A stretch of DNA of 64,000 nt from Clostridiales bacterium Firm_11 (GCA_001604105.1 LVAQ01000006.1:310001-374000); one strand, 5' to 3'; shown: positions 27,351-35,919, numbered from the stretch's first letter. The notes: generated by a model not told the origin, from the letters alone. Numbers and translations are program-made.

Positions 27351-28874
27351 TTACTTGCCTCCGGTCGAATAATATAGCAGCTCTTTTTCGTCTGTTTCAG
27401 GAATCGCCACTTCTTTTACAATGCGTCCGTCATACATGATGTATGCACGATCGGCAATGGCGAGTATCTCCTGATAATCACACGAAGCATAAATCACGCC
27501 TTTACCCTGACTGACCAGGCCGTCGATCAGCTCAAAGATATCTCTTTTTGCGCCAACGTCCACGCCCTTGGTCGGTTCATCAAAAATGTACACTTCCGCA
27601 TCCGAAAGCAGCCATTTGCCAACAACCACCTTTTGCTGGTTGCCGCCGGAAAGGTTGGCAACCAACTGGTTCTCCGAGGGGGTTTTGATACCCAGCGCGG
27701 TGATTTGGCTTCGTGTTGCTTTTCGCTGAAGCCGTTTGCTCACAAAGTGCAGTTTATTCAGAAACTTGGGCAGTGATGACACCGTTACATTAGCGTACAC
27801 CGGGTCACCCACAAGTACGCCTTCCTTGCGGCGTTCTTCCGGCACGAGCGCCAGCCCTGCCGCGACTGCCTGCGTAGGATTCTTGGGGTGGAACATCTTG
27901 CCTCCAAGGGTGGTTACCCCGCTTTGGCGGCGGTATGCGCCGAAAAGCAGCTTGCACAGTTCGGTCTTACCAGCGCCCACAAGGCCTGCAAGCGCAACAA
28001 TCTCACCGTGCCGAACCGTCATGTTGACTTCCTGTACACGGTTTTCACGCTCGGTCAGATCCTGTACCTCCAGCACCACCTCACCGATGGGCACGATGGT
28101 TTTGGGATACGTTTCATCAAACTTCCGACCCAGCATGTATTCCACGATTTGACCAATCGTCAGTTCCGGCGTTATCTGCATATCTTTTACGACCATCCCA
28201 TCCTTCATGATGGTGATGTGCTCGCAAATCTCAAACAATTCCGCAAGTCGATGTGATATAAATACCACGCCCACGTTTTCATCATGGGCTAGGTGGCGCA
28301 CCACATCAAAGAACACTTGCGTTTCAGTATTGGAGAGCGGGGCGGTCGGTTCGTCCAGAATCAGGAACTTACATTTTTCCAGCACTGCGCGGGCAATCAG
28401 CACCATCTGCTTCTCTGCCAGCGACAGGTCGCTGACACGCTTGCGAACATCGATGTTCATATGCAAACGCCCCAGTGCTTCTCTTGCGCTTTTCCGAACC
28501 ATATGCCAATCAACGATCTGTGTTCGACCCATATTGTTGGCCAGATGGTTGAGCATGATGTTTTCAGCCACGGTCAAATGCGGCACCAGCGCCACATCAA
28601 CCTCCTGATATACAATTTCGATACCCAGTTCTTTCGCGGCTTTGGGCGAGCGGATTTCCACGGGCAAGCCATCCAGATGGATTTGACCATCGTAATGCGT
28701 ATTCACGCCGGAAAGCACCTTCATCAATGTGCTTTTCCCAGCGCCGTTGGCGCCGATCAACGCGCGAATCTCGCCGCTTTTCAGCTCGAAATCAACGTCA
28801 GTAAGCGCCTTCACGCCTGGGAAGGCAATGGAGATATTACGCATGGTCAACGTTGTTTTGGCTGTGTTTTCCAT
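27351..28874 (-). CDS. Sugar ABC transporter ATPase (RbsA/CUT2 type, two nucleotide-binding domains)
   Basis: The 507-residue protein has two fused ATPase domains as in RbsA/MglA. The first carries Walker A GANGAGKSTLM and signature LSLAEKQM. The second has the degenerate Walker A GLVGAGKTEL and signature LSGGNQQKV. It energises uptake by the permease encoded next. It lies 128 bases after the binding-protein gene, with a strong hairpin in between. Confidence 0.95.
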   Translation of the reverse strand: MENTAKTTLTMRNISIAFPGVKALTDVDFELKSGEIRALIGANGAGKSTLMKVLSGVNTHYDGQIHLDGLPVEIRSPKAAKELGIEIVYQEVDVALVPHLTVAENIMLNHLANNMGRTQIVDWHMVRKSAREALGRLHMNIDVRKRVSDLSLAEKQMVLIARAVLEKCKFLILDEPTAPLSNTETQVFFDVVRHLAHDENVGVVFISHRLAELFEICEHITIMKDGMVVKDMQITPELTIGQIVEYMLGRKFDETYPKTIVPIGEVVLEVQDLTERENRVQEVNMTVRHGEIVALAGLVGAGKTELCKLLFGAYRRQSGVTTLGGKMFHPKNPTQAVAAGLALVPEERRKEGVLVGDPVYANVTVSSLPKFLNKLHFVSKRLQRKATRSQITALGIKTPSENQLVANLSGGNQQKVVVGKWLLSDAEVYIFDEPTKGVDVGAKRDIFELIDGLVSQGKGVIYASCDYQEILAIADRAYIMYDGRIVKEVAIPETDEKELLYYSTGGK

Positions 28875-28944
28875 TTATATTTCACCTGCTATTTTCAAGA
28901 ATCCGTGCGCTTGAATCACGACAGTTCGCTTCGGTGGTCATGGT

Positions 28945-28993
28945 GGGAGCCTCCCCGGCAAGTGGAGTGCCGTCACTCTTGGGGGAGGCTCCC
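28945..28993 (-). other. Intercistronic hairpin between binding-protein and ATPase genes
   Basis: GGGAGCCTCCCC (28945-28956) and its exact complement (28982-28993) form a 12-base stem with further pairing inside. It lies just after the binding-protein stop. There is no T run on the minus strand, so it is likely an attenuator and 3' stabiliser that keeps binding-protein mRNA in excess over the ATPase and permease, as is common in ABC operons. Confidence 0.7.
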
Positions 28994-29002
28994 GCATGCT
29001 TT

Positions 29003-30121
29003 TTACTTGGTGGCAGCCACGGCAGCCTTCAGCTCGGCAAACCAGCCATAGCTGTCAAACACGCCCTGCTCCTGACCCCAGCCGGGAACCACAGTCACCA
29101 GATTGGTCATGGTGATGGAGGGATCAAGCTGCGATGTCATAACGCTCTGCGCATCAAGGTTATAGGTATCGGGGGTCTCTTCGCCGGCAAACTTAGCGGC
29201 CAGCAGGCGAACGTTGGAGATACCGATGAGTTTGGGATCAACCGCAGCAGTGGATACCCACACATCGGGGTTAGCCAGCATGAGGTTGATATCGTCGTTG
29301 GAGATATCGATGGACATGATTTTCACATCGGTACGGCCAGCGTCGTTCAGTGCCTGCAAGCAGCCCTTGGCAAGCTCATCATAGCTGCCCCAGATGGCGT
29401 CTACGGTGCCTTCGGGGAACTTGGGCAACAGCGCAGCCAATGCATCCTGGGTGCCGCCGCGGGGGTTGGAATAATCCACGGGGCCAACCAGCGCGATCTC
29501 TTCGATTAGGCCTTCGGCAACATAACGATCATAGATGGTCTGGCGGCGATCCAGCGGGGGGATGCCAGGGCCCATCCAAGCGCGGATGACCTTCAGAGGT
29601 TGCTTGTCAGCCGCGAAGTTTTCCACGATGGAGCTGAGGCTCAGCTCGGCCAGTTTGAAGTCTTCCTGCGCGGTGCTGGTGACGCCGGTGAGAATCTCGC
29701 CGTTGACGTCGCCGCCCTTATAGGGGACGGAGTCAAAGGTGACGACCTTCATGCCCTTTTCCACGGCGGGCAGCAGGCTGTCATAGCAATATCCCGCTTC
29801 CGCGTGGGACACTACCAGGCCGTCATAATCCTTCATGATGACCTGCGCGATGGTCTCCTGCGCCTTGGCGTTGTCGCCATCGGTCACAAAAGTATCAACG
29901 ACAAAGCCCAGCGCTTCGCCTTCGGATACGCAGCCCTCAAGGAACTGCTGGGTGTGGTCGCCCGCGTTCAGGTTGCGCACGACGGCAACCTTCACAACGC
30001 CATCAGCGGCCGCTTCCGGCATGTACTTGGCGAGTAGATCGGCGACAGATGCGCTTTCCGCCAGCGCGAAGGTGGGTAGCACCAGCATGGCAATCAACAG
30101 GATGCTTACCAGTTTCTTCAT
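29003..30121 (-). CDS. Sugar ABC transporter substrate-binding protein
   Basis: The 372-residue protein has a Sec signal peptide (KKLVSILLIAMLVLPTFALA, about residues 2-21) and a periplasmic-binding-protein type I fold (KVAVVRNLNAGDHTQQF, a DGLVVSHAEAG strand, and a VDAIWGSYDELAKG segment), as in ribose-type systems. There is no lipobox cysteine at the cleavage site, so lipid anchoring is not evident, which is unusual for a Gram-positive cell; a variant processing site or wrong local reading are alternatives. GGAGG lies nine bases before the ATG. It captures the sugar for the RbsAC-type partners. Confidence 0.93.
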   Translation of the reverse strand: MKKLVSILLIAMLVLPTFALAESASVADLLAKYMPEAAADGVVKVAVVRNLNAGDHTQQFLEGCVSEGEALGFVVDTFVTDGDNAKAQETIAQVIMKDYDGLVVSHAEAGYCYDSLLPAVEKGMKVVTFDSVPYKGGDVNGEILTGVTSTAQEDFKLAELSLSSIVENFAADKQPLKVIRAWMGPGIPPLDRRQTIYDRYVAEGLIEEIALVGPVDYSNPRGGTQDALAALLPKFPEGTVDAIWGSYDELAKGCLQALNDAGRTDVKIMSIDISNDDINLMLANPDVWVSTAAVDPKLIGISNVRLLAAKFAGEETPDTYNLDAQSVMTSQLDPSITMTNLVTVVPGWGQEQGVFDSYGWFAELKAAVAATK

Positions 30122-30284
30122 TGAATTCTACCTCCATTGCAGATTTGGCACTCGGGTCTCGTTTGGCAACGTATGCGAAACCATCGCGCTTTTCGTGAAT
30201 TTGCGTTCAGCAAACAAGCCAGAAGGCACTATGCCTTGGCGTGGTGCCGCGAAACCCTCATCACGGTCAATGCGCTTTGATTCC

Positions 30285-31001
30285 CTAACGGAACTCTAGG
30301 TTCCGGTAGTCCAGGGGGTCAATGTCCCGCAGCGCCGCAAGCTCCTCCTCGGTCGGCGGCGGGGTGGTGGTCTGCGCCAGGTATCGAATTGGAAAACCAG
30401 TATTCTCGGCAATTTCCGCAATCGTTACGTTGGGATGGATGCTGTGTAGGATCAACTCTCCCGCATACATTTTGAAATGACAAAGCGGTGTAATGATATC
30501 GCTCACATTGCCCCGCGCCGTCAAAAAATCCAGCGTTTCGCAGAATGTGCGGCGGTCATGCTTTGTTCGCCAGATGATCGCTCGCTTAGCCGTTGGAATG
30601 AGCACCGCGCTGCCCGCGCCGCCCGGCAGACGCACTTTGGGTTTGCGGTAATCACCGATGACCGAAGCATTTACACCGCCCCGATTATCAAACTGCACGC
30701 CGCTTAAAAATGCGACATCCAGCCCGCCACGCATGCTCAGGTCAAATACTTCCGACAAGGGGAATTGCGCCTGCGCCGTTTCCAGCAGCGTACCGCCTGC
30801 GCTAGTAAATGCCTCCAAGGTCGGCCTTTGCGGATCAACGCCACCGGGGATGTTCAGGTGTACGGCTTGCGGCGCATGGGTTTGTTTGGCCAGCAGCACC
30901 GCCACCAGCGGCAGGTGACTGCTCACGCCGTGGAAAACCGTCTCTCCATCGCGGATAAGCCGCGCCATACAAACCGCCATCATATCGCAGGGCCTAAGCA
31001 T
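30285..31001 (-). CDS. CoA-transferase-like beta subunit (GctB/IpdB family)
   Basis: The start at 31001 follows AAGGAGG by seven bases; the ATG two codons earlier is too close. The 238-residue protein matches the beta subunit of family I CoA transferases of the glutaconate type (GGLDVAFLSGVQFD, GGVNASVIG, KVRLPGGAGSA). Where catalytic members have Glu-x-Gly (as in FENGV) I read NIPGGV, so the glutamate that carries CoA appears absent. IpdAB, a ring-cleaving hydrolase pair of the same family, also lacks it. The pair may therefore be a hydrolase or lyase rather than a transferase. It overlaps the end of the alpha subunit by eight bases. Confidence 0.8.
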   Translation of the reverse strand: MLRPCDMMAVCMARLIRDGETVFHGVSSHLPLVAVLLAKQTHAPQAVHLNIPGGVDPQRPTLEAFTSAGGTLLETAQAQFPLSEVFDLSMRGGLDVAFLSGVQFDNRGGVNASVIGDYRKPKVRLPGGAGSAVLIPTAKRAIIWRTKHDRRTFCETLDFLTARGNVSDIITPLCHFKMYAGELILHSIHPNVTIAEIAENTGFPIRYLAQTTTPPPTEEELAALRDIDPLDYRNLEFR

Positions 31002-31797
31002 ACACATGCCTCCTTGTGAGCCATTGCGTCAAGGCTTCTGCATCCGCCAGCGCCAGGAAGCTGTGCAGCTCATCATCCGAAACGCCATGTACGCCGTAGC
31101 AGGCTCCAGGTGCTGCCCCGCGAGGAGCGTGGACAACCGCGCTCACCATAAAATGCGGAATATCTGCCTTGCGGCTGCTTGCCGCGAAGTACCCATCGCC
31201 AACAATGCGCTCCGCCGTGAGGATCACGGTTTTAGAAGCGCGCGAGAGCAGGATATCGTCATACTGCGGTCCTTCAATCACGGCGTTTCCACGCGCATCC
31301 GCCATATGCACATGCACAATGCTGACATCCGGCTGGATCGCACGAACAGCGTTCAGTATGTCTCCGGAAAACGGATCCTTCACTTTCGCAAAGTATTCAT
31401 TGGCAGCAACCAGATCGCTTTCCACAAGCCCGCGCACGGGCATGAACGGGATGCCGTAGCTTGCCGCGCGCAATGCGCTGATGACCGTATAACAGGCGTG
31501 TTCATTGGCCTGCACCTTGCCCGCCTGCACTGCGCTGCGGTAATGCTGGCAAAGGGAATACTGCGTCTCGTAGCTGATGAAACCCGCATCCACACTGCTT
31601 ACACAACCCGCAAAGCAAAGAAGATCCACATCCATACCACCGGCAGTTTTCACGAGCCGTAGTCCCTGCTTGCCTTGATAGGCAAGCGCCATCACGGCTG
31701 CCATGGGTGCTCGGTTCAAGGTGTTTCCGCCCAGCCCGACCATCGCCCCATCGGGGATTTGCGCCATGGCTGCGGCCAAATCCATCAGCTTGTTCAC
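30994..31797 (-). CDS. CoA-transferase-like alpha subunit (GctA/IpdA family)
   Basis: The 267-residue product starts at a GTG with GGGAGGG six bases upstream. It has the alpha-subunit fold: GAMVGLGGNTLNRAP (CoA-binding loop, residues 17-31), then ANEHACYTVISALRAASYGIPFMPVRG. These are typical of GctA-type proteins and of the homologous IpdA. It would pair with the beta subunit immediately downstream. In the BMC setting it may act on the acyl-CoA formed by the aldehyde dehydrogenase; the actual substrate is not known. Confidence 0.82.
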   Translation of the reverse strand: MNKLMDLAAAMAQIPDGAMVGLGGNTLNRAPMAAVMALAYQGKQGLRLVKTAGGMDVDLLCFAGCVSSVDAGFISYETQYSLCQHYRSAVQAGKVQANEHACYTVISALRAASYGIPFMPVRGLVESDLVAANEYFAKVKDPFSGDILNAVRAIQPDVSIVHVHMADARGNAVIEGPQYDDILLSRASKTVILTAERIVGDGYFAASSRKADIPHFMVSAVVHAPRGAAPGACYGVHGVSDDELHSFLALADAEALTQWLTRRHVYA

Positions 31798-31833
31798 AGC
31801 GCGCCCTCCCTTGTGTACTAATAAGCTGCGCGG

Positions 31834-33165
31834 CTACTTTGCCGCGTTGGCGGCAATGTGTACCGCATCCCATACACCCGCAAAAGGAGGTGCATACGCT
31901 AAATCCACCATGCCTAACTCAGCCGTCGTCATGCCTGCGTGGATGGCTGTGGCGAAGATATCCACCCGTAAAACCGCGTTGCGTGCGCCAGCGATGTTCG
32001 CACCCAGCAACCGAAGGCTGCGCTTATCATACAATAGCTTGATGGTCAATTTGACCGGTTCGGGGTAATATGCGGGATGGTCGTTCGCGGTCACTGCTTT
32101 TACAGCATAATCGATGCCCTTACGCTTAGCATCGGCTTCACTCAAGCCTGTGCGCCCCATTTCCAAACCGCATACCTTGATGGCCGTTGTGCCCAGCGCG
32201 CCTTCAAACTGTTCATGACCGCCAGCCATATTGGCCCCCGCGATGCGTCCGCATTTGTTGGCGACGGTGCCCAGCGGCAGGAAGTAGTTCTCTTCGGCGA
32301 TGCGGTGCCAACACACGGCACAATCTCCAGCGGCGAAAATATCCGCAAGACTGGTACGCTGTTGCCTGTCCACCACCAAAGCGCCGTTACGCGCCATATC
32401 CAGCCCGATGCCCTTGAGAAAATCGGTTGCGGGAACGATGCCAAAAGCGGCAATCACGATATCCGCTCGATACTGCCCACGATCCGTATGCACCAAACGA
32501 TGCGTCTGTTCTTCGGTGAAAGCGGTCACGCGCTCTCCCAAACGGATGGTCACACCGTTTCTTTCCAGCTCCTGGGCGGCCATTTCGCTGAACTCCGGTT
32601 CAAAGGGAGAAAGCATTCTATCCGCGGCTTCGATCAGCGTAACACGCTTGCCCAGATGCAGCATGGCTTCTGCCATTTCCACGCCGATATAGCCGCCGCC
32701 CACGATCACCACTTCTGCTATGTTCGAAAGCTGCGCAATCTTTTCAAAGAGCAAAGCGTCCTCCATGGTTTTCACATAAAAGACCGAAGGTAACTCCGCT
32801 CCCGGAATATTGGGCGTAATACTGTCGCACCCAACGGCGACCATCAGTACATCGTAATCATCTTGAAAAACTTCGCCGGTGTCGTGATTCTTAACCTCAA
32901 CGCGCTTCGCTTTCGGGTCTACGCGCAGGACCTCATGCCGTAGAAACGTCTGTATGCCCTGTTGAGCGAATGCTTCCTGCGTACGCGCGATCAACTTGCT
33001 CGCGTCACGGTTGAAACCGCCGATAAAATAGGGCAGTCCGCATGCGCCATACGAGAGGAAACTACCACGTTCATAAACATGAATGCTGGCGTCCGGCTTT
33101 TCCCGTTTGAGCTTCGAGGCGGCACTCATGCCGGCGGCCACACCGCCAATGATTACAGCTTTCAT
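31834..33165 (-). CDS. CoA-disulfide reductase/NADH oxidase-like flavoprotein
   Basis: The start at 33165 follows GGAGGGG. The 443-residue protein has an N-terminal FAD motif (VIIGGVAAGMSAA), the redox-active cysteine Cys42 in SYGACGLPYFIGG, a second dinucleotide motif VVIVGGGYIGVEMAE for NAD(P)H, and the FAD-closing IFAAGDCA. The single-cysteine motif marks the CoA-disulfide reductase / NADH oxidase / NADH peroxidase group. No C-terminal rhodanese domain is present. In this operon it could reoxidise NADH or keep CoA reduced. It lies between the aldolase and the CoA-transferase-like pair. Confidence 0.9.
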   Translation of the reverse strand: MKAVIIGGVAAGMSAASKLKREKPDASIHVYERGSFLSYGACGLPYFIGGFNRDASKLIARTQEAFAQQGIQTFLRHEVLRVDPKAKRVEVKNHDTGEVFQDDYDVLMVAVGCDSITPNIPGAELPSVFYVKTMEDALLFEKIAQLSNIAEVVIVGGGYIGVEMAEAMLHLGKRVTLIEAADRMLSPFEPEFSEMAAQELERNGVTIRLGERVTAFTEEQTHRLVHTDRGQYRADIVIAAFGIVPATDFLKGIGLDMARNGALVVDRQQRTSLADIFAAGDCAVCWHRIAEENYFLPLGTVANKCGRIAGANMAGGHEQFEGALGTTAIKVCGLEMGRTGLSEADAKRKGIDYAVKAVTANDHPAYYPEPVKLTIKLLYDKRSLRLLGANIAGARNAVLRVDIFATAIHAGMTTAELGMVDLAYAPPFAGVWDAVHIAANAAK

Positions 33166-33258
33166 AAGCGCCCCTCCGTCCTCTTGCTGGCATCGGTATC
33201 CACCTGAAGCGGTTTGTGCATCCTGCCGCTTCACCCCTGATGGTTGATGCCGAATCCC

Positions 33259-34113
33259 TTACTTCCCAAGCCCGGCGAGCCGTTCCAGCACCGCCTGCGT
33301 AATGGCCTTGACGTCTATATCGCTCTGGTTTTGATTGCTTGCGCACCCGCAGCTTTGGGCTTGCATCGGTTCTGCCGCAGCGGGGGTATTGGTGGCCAGT
33401 ACATCCCGCGTATTGGTGGGGCGCGCCGCGCAGGCTGGCACGCCGCCTGAAGTAATCCCAAGTTTGTTGCGAATCTCAATCAGCTCGTTCACCTGATCAC
33501 AGCTCAGCACGTTTGCTTTGCCGATGATGTTGCCTGTGTACATGATCACCATGGCATAATGCTCAGTGGATTCAAGGCGATACCATGCTTCCATTGCATC
33601 TTTTCCCCACGCCACCGCGCCATGGTTGGCCAGCAGCAGCGCATTAAAATCCCGAGCGTAAGGTGCGATGGAATCCGGAATGCCCTGAGAACCAGGTGCT
33701 TCGTAATGCACGCACGGCACAGTACCCAGATTCACCAGCGCTTCCGGGTAGATGGCTTTATCCAACCCCAGCCCCGCAATAGCAAACGATGTGCTGATAG
33801 GCGGGTGAGCGTGGCACACGCCGCCGACTTCCGGATTCTCATTGTAAATGCGCAGGTGCATCTTCACCTCACTGGAAGGCCCGCGTGCGCCCTGGCTGAT
33901 CACGGTACCGTCCGTACGCATCTTGACCAGCTCATCCTCGCTCATGAATCCCTTAGACACCCCGGTTGGCGTTGTCCAAATCATATCTTCGGCCACTTTA
34001 CAGCTGATGTTTCCGTCATTGGCGGCGACGAAATTCTTTAAATACATCCGCCTGCCGATTTCTACGATCAGCTTCTTCGCTTCCATGTCAGTGGGATACT
34101 TGGATATAACCAT
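33259..34113 (-). CDS. FucA-type class II aldolase with C-terminal encapsulation-like helix
   Basis: First gene of the BMC operon. The start at 34113 (VISKYPTDME) follows GGAGAGG. The 284-residue protein has class II aldolase zinc ligands: Glu82 in SSEVKMH, His101 and His103 in HAHPP, and His164 in ANHGAVAWGKD. These enzymes split ketose-1-phosphates into DHAP and an aldehyde. The catalytic domain ends near 222. A disordered Pro/Ala/Thr linker leads to an amphipathic helix, IDVKAITQAVLERLAGL (266-282), the layout of a C-terminal encapsulation peptide. MtnB dehydratase shares this fold, but the sequence is closer to FucA and to BMC-associated aldolases. Confidence 0.93.
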   Translation of the reverse strand: MVISKYPTDMEAKKLIVEIGRRMYLKNFVAANDGNISCKVAEDMIWTTPTGVSKGFMSEDELVKMRTDGTVISQGARGPSSEVKMHLRIYNENPEVGGVCHAHPPISTSFAIAGLGLDKAIYPEALVNLGTVPCVHYEAPGSQGIPDSIAPYARDFNALLLANHGAVAWGKDAMEAWYRLESTEHYAMVIMYTGNIIGKANVLSCDQVNELIEIRNKLGITSGGVPACAARPTNTRDVLATNTPAAAEPMQAQSCGCASNQNQSDIDVKAITQAVLERLAGLGK

Positions 34114-34187
34114 GCAATCCTCTCCCATATAGCACCGTGCGTTCAGTTGCCGCACAGCGTTTGAACGAATTCTATCTCACATTTGGC

Positions 34188-34216
34188 ATTATAGCGACTA
34201 TGATTAAACATGTCAA
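34188..34216 (-). promoter_or_regulatory. Consensus promoter of the BMC operon, with candidate operator
   Basis: On the minus strand TTGACA (34211-34216) and TATAAT (34188-34193) are separated by exactly 17 bases, a perfect sigma-A promoter. Initiation near 34181 gives a ~68-base leader before the aldolase ATG. ATAGTCGCTAT (34191-34201) is an imperfect dyad centred on a CG and overlapping the -10, a reasonable place for the LacI-family repressor encoded in the operon. A promoter this strong would need a repressor. Confidence 0.85.
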
Positions 34217-34811
34217 GTGTTTTTTCACTAATCTTTCAAAGTTATTTATTAAACAAACTAAACACAAAACAAGAAATCCCCTACCCTGTGTTCCTGCCAT
34301 ATCAGGAACCTTTCAAACCCGCCATACAACTACGCGGCCGTCAAACATGGATATATGCCACATCAATATCCAAACAAGGGAGTGCTTCCACTTTGTACAC
34401 TCATTACTCATGCCTGGCTTTGCAAATCCCGCAAGGACAAAAAGCAATTTATTGATAGTTTCCTTGTAGATATTTTGTAGTTTTTCGATAATAAACTACA
34501 CTAAACGCAGGCTGTGTAAGCATTCGCTTTTCGTCTTGACAGGTAGCGATTACTAAACAACTTTGATCGTTCTGTTTAGTGCACACCAAGTGCTCTCTTG
34601 AACAGCAAACTGCTCCACTGGTGGTTCCGTTACTACCCCTGTTCATTACCCTCCCTGCATGGGCAAGGCAGGCATCCTTTCCACAATACAAAACAGCCTG
34701 CCTAAAGCAAGCTGTTTTGTATGGTGTCATGAACGGTTCGTTGATCCGCCCGCCATGTATACGCCTCTCAAACATTTCATTTTCTGGCGCTATGGCTCCG
34801 GCAGGCTGTCT
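34217..34811. other. A+T-rich gene-free interval with inverted repeats
   Basis: No gene is supported here. Three dyads stand out. GTAGTTT/AAACTAC lies at 34477-34499. ACTAAACA/TGTTTAGT lies at 34552-34580, and ACTAAAC also occurs at about 34499. The third is a perfect 12-base pair, ATACAAAACAGC/GCTGTTTTGTAT, at 34686-34722. The last follows the gene ending at 34812 and may terminate the efflux operon, although it lacks a clean T run. The others could be regulator sites. The interval is visibly richer in A+T than the genes on both sides. Confidence 0.5.
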
Positions 34812-35894
34812 TTACTGGATGTATACGGACACATTCATGCCAACCAGCAAGTCTTCAACGCTTTCAAGCGCGACATACGCGGTATACTTCGCCTCTCCGC
34901 TGCCGGCAGTATTCATGCTGGATAGGGCGGTAATCTTCCCCTTGATGGCATCCTGAGATGGCTTGGCATCCAGCGTCAGCGTTACATCTGCCCCTTGCCG
35001 CACAACGCTTAACTCGCCCTCATCCACATCAAAGCTGACGATCAGATCATCCTTTGCATAAAAGGTAGCCAGCACAGCATCCTGCTGTACCTGCGTCCCC
35101 GCGGTCTGCGGCAAGCTCAACAGCACCCCGTCAAAGGGTACGGACAGAAAGCTCTCCTGCACCGGAAGGGTATCAAGCGTCCCTTCCACCATTTCAAAGA
35201 GCAGATCACCACGTTTCACGGCCTGCCCTTCCTGTACCGATACCCGAGCCACACTGCCTTCAGCGGTTATGGCCGTTAAGTCCGCTTTTTGAACCTTCGT
35301 ATAACTGGCAAGCCGCTGGGCGGTTGTGTAAGCTTGATCCCGATAGATGGATACGGTGTCCTCCATAATCAGGTTGCTTTCCAGTACTTCCACGGTAAAG
35401 TTACGCCCCTCCACTGCGGTGATCCGCCCAATGCCGGTCCGTTTGTTATCCGACGAACTACGCAGATACACCGTCTCGCCAGGGTTCAGGTAGCGGTTCA
35501 CATTGTCGTTATCGCTGGTCTTATAAGCATTGGAGGTGTTCGCGTTGATCACGAACTTGCCACTGGGTTCAAGCATTGCCAGAGAACCATATTTCGCCTG
35601 CACGGTAGCCGCGTCATCCCCGGCCAGCGCTAGCAGACCGCGCACAGTGCCATCAAAAGGCGCGTAAACTTTGGTGGTCGCGATTTCAAACAGAGCTTGC
35701 CCTGCCTGTACCGCATCCCCCACGCGCAGGTCATAATCCATGAGCAACCCTCCGTAGGGCGCAGTTAAGGTAATGGTTTTCTGGTACGTCACCTTGCCGG
35801 AATACCCAGCGGCATACGGCGCAGATTCAGCAAACGCGACAGCCGTAGTCAGCGCCAGGCATAATGCAAGTACAATCGTAACGATTTTTTTCAT
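34812..35894 (-). CDS. HlyD-family periplasmic adaptor, secreted
   Basis: The 360-residue protein has a signal peptide (MKKIVTIVLALCLALTTAVAFA). Two biotinyl-lipoyl-like half motifs follow (GGLLMDYDLRVGDAVQAGQALFEI around 50-75 and VQEGQAVKRGDLLFEMV in the middle), then a beta-barrel region. This is the membrane-fusion/adaptor (HlyD/RND-like) fold. It is the last gene of the MacB-like efflux operon and its second adaptor. It is probably exported and works with the permease encoded before it. The substrate is unknown. Confidence 0.85.
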   Translation of the reverse strand: MKKIVTIVLALCLALTTAVAFAESAPYAAGYSGKVTYQKTITLTAPYGGLLMDYDLRVGDAVQAGQALFEIATTKVYAPFDGTVRGLLALAGDDAATVQAKYGSLAMLEPSGKFVINANTSNAYKTSDNDNVNRYLNPGETVYLRSSSDNKRTGIGRITAVEGRNFTVEVLESNLIMEDTVSIYRDQAYTTAQRLASYTKVQKADLTAITAEGSVARVSVQEGQAVKRGDLLFEMVEGTLDTLPVQESFLSVPFDGVLLSLPQTAGTQVQQDAVLATFYAKDDLIVSFDVDEGELSVVRQGADVTLTLDAKPSQDAIKGKITALSSMNTAGSGEAKYTAYVALESVEDLLVGMNVSVYIQ

Positions 35895-35919
35895 CGGTAG
35901 GTTCCATCCTTTCTATTGG

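Noticed and set aside
30285..31797. Plain acetate/propionate CoA-transferase
   Set aside because: The catalytic Glu-x-Gly motif could not be found in the beta subunit.
33259..34113. MtnB (methylthioribulose-1-phosphate dehydratase) as the function of the class II aldolase-fold protein
   Set aside because: MtnB shares the fold, but the HAHPP, ANHGAV and overall pattern are nearer FucA and BMC aldolases, and an aldehyde-producing step fits the neighbours better. Not fully excluded.
34552..34580. Intrinsic terminator at the ACTAAACA/TGTTTAGT dyad
   Set aside because: Short A/T stem with a 13-base loop and no T run; an operator is at least as likely.
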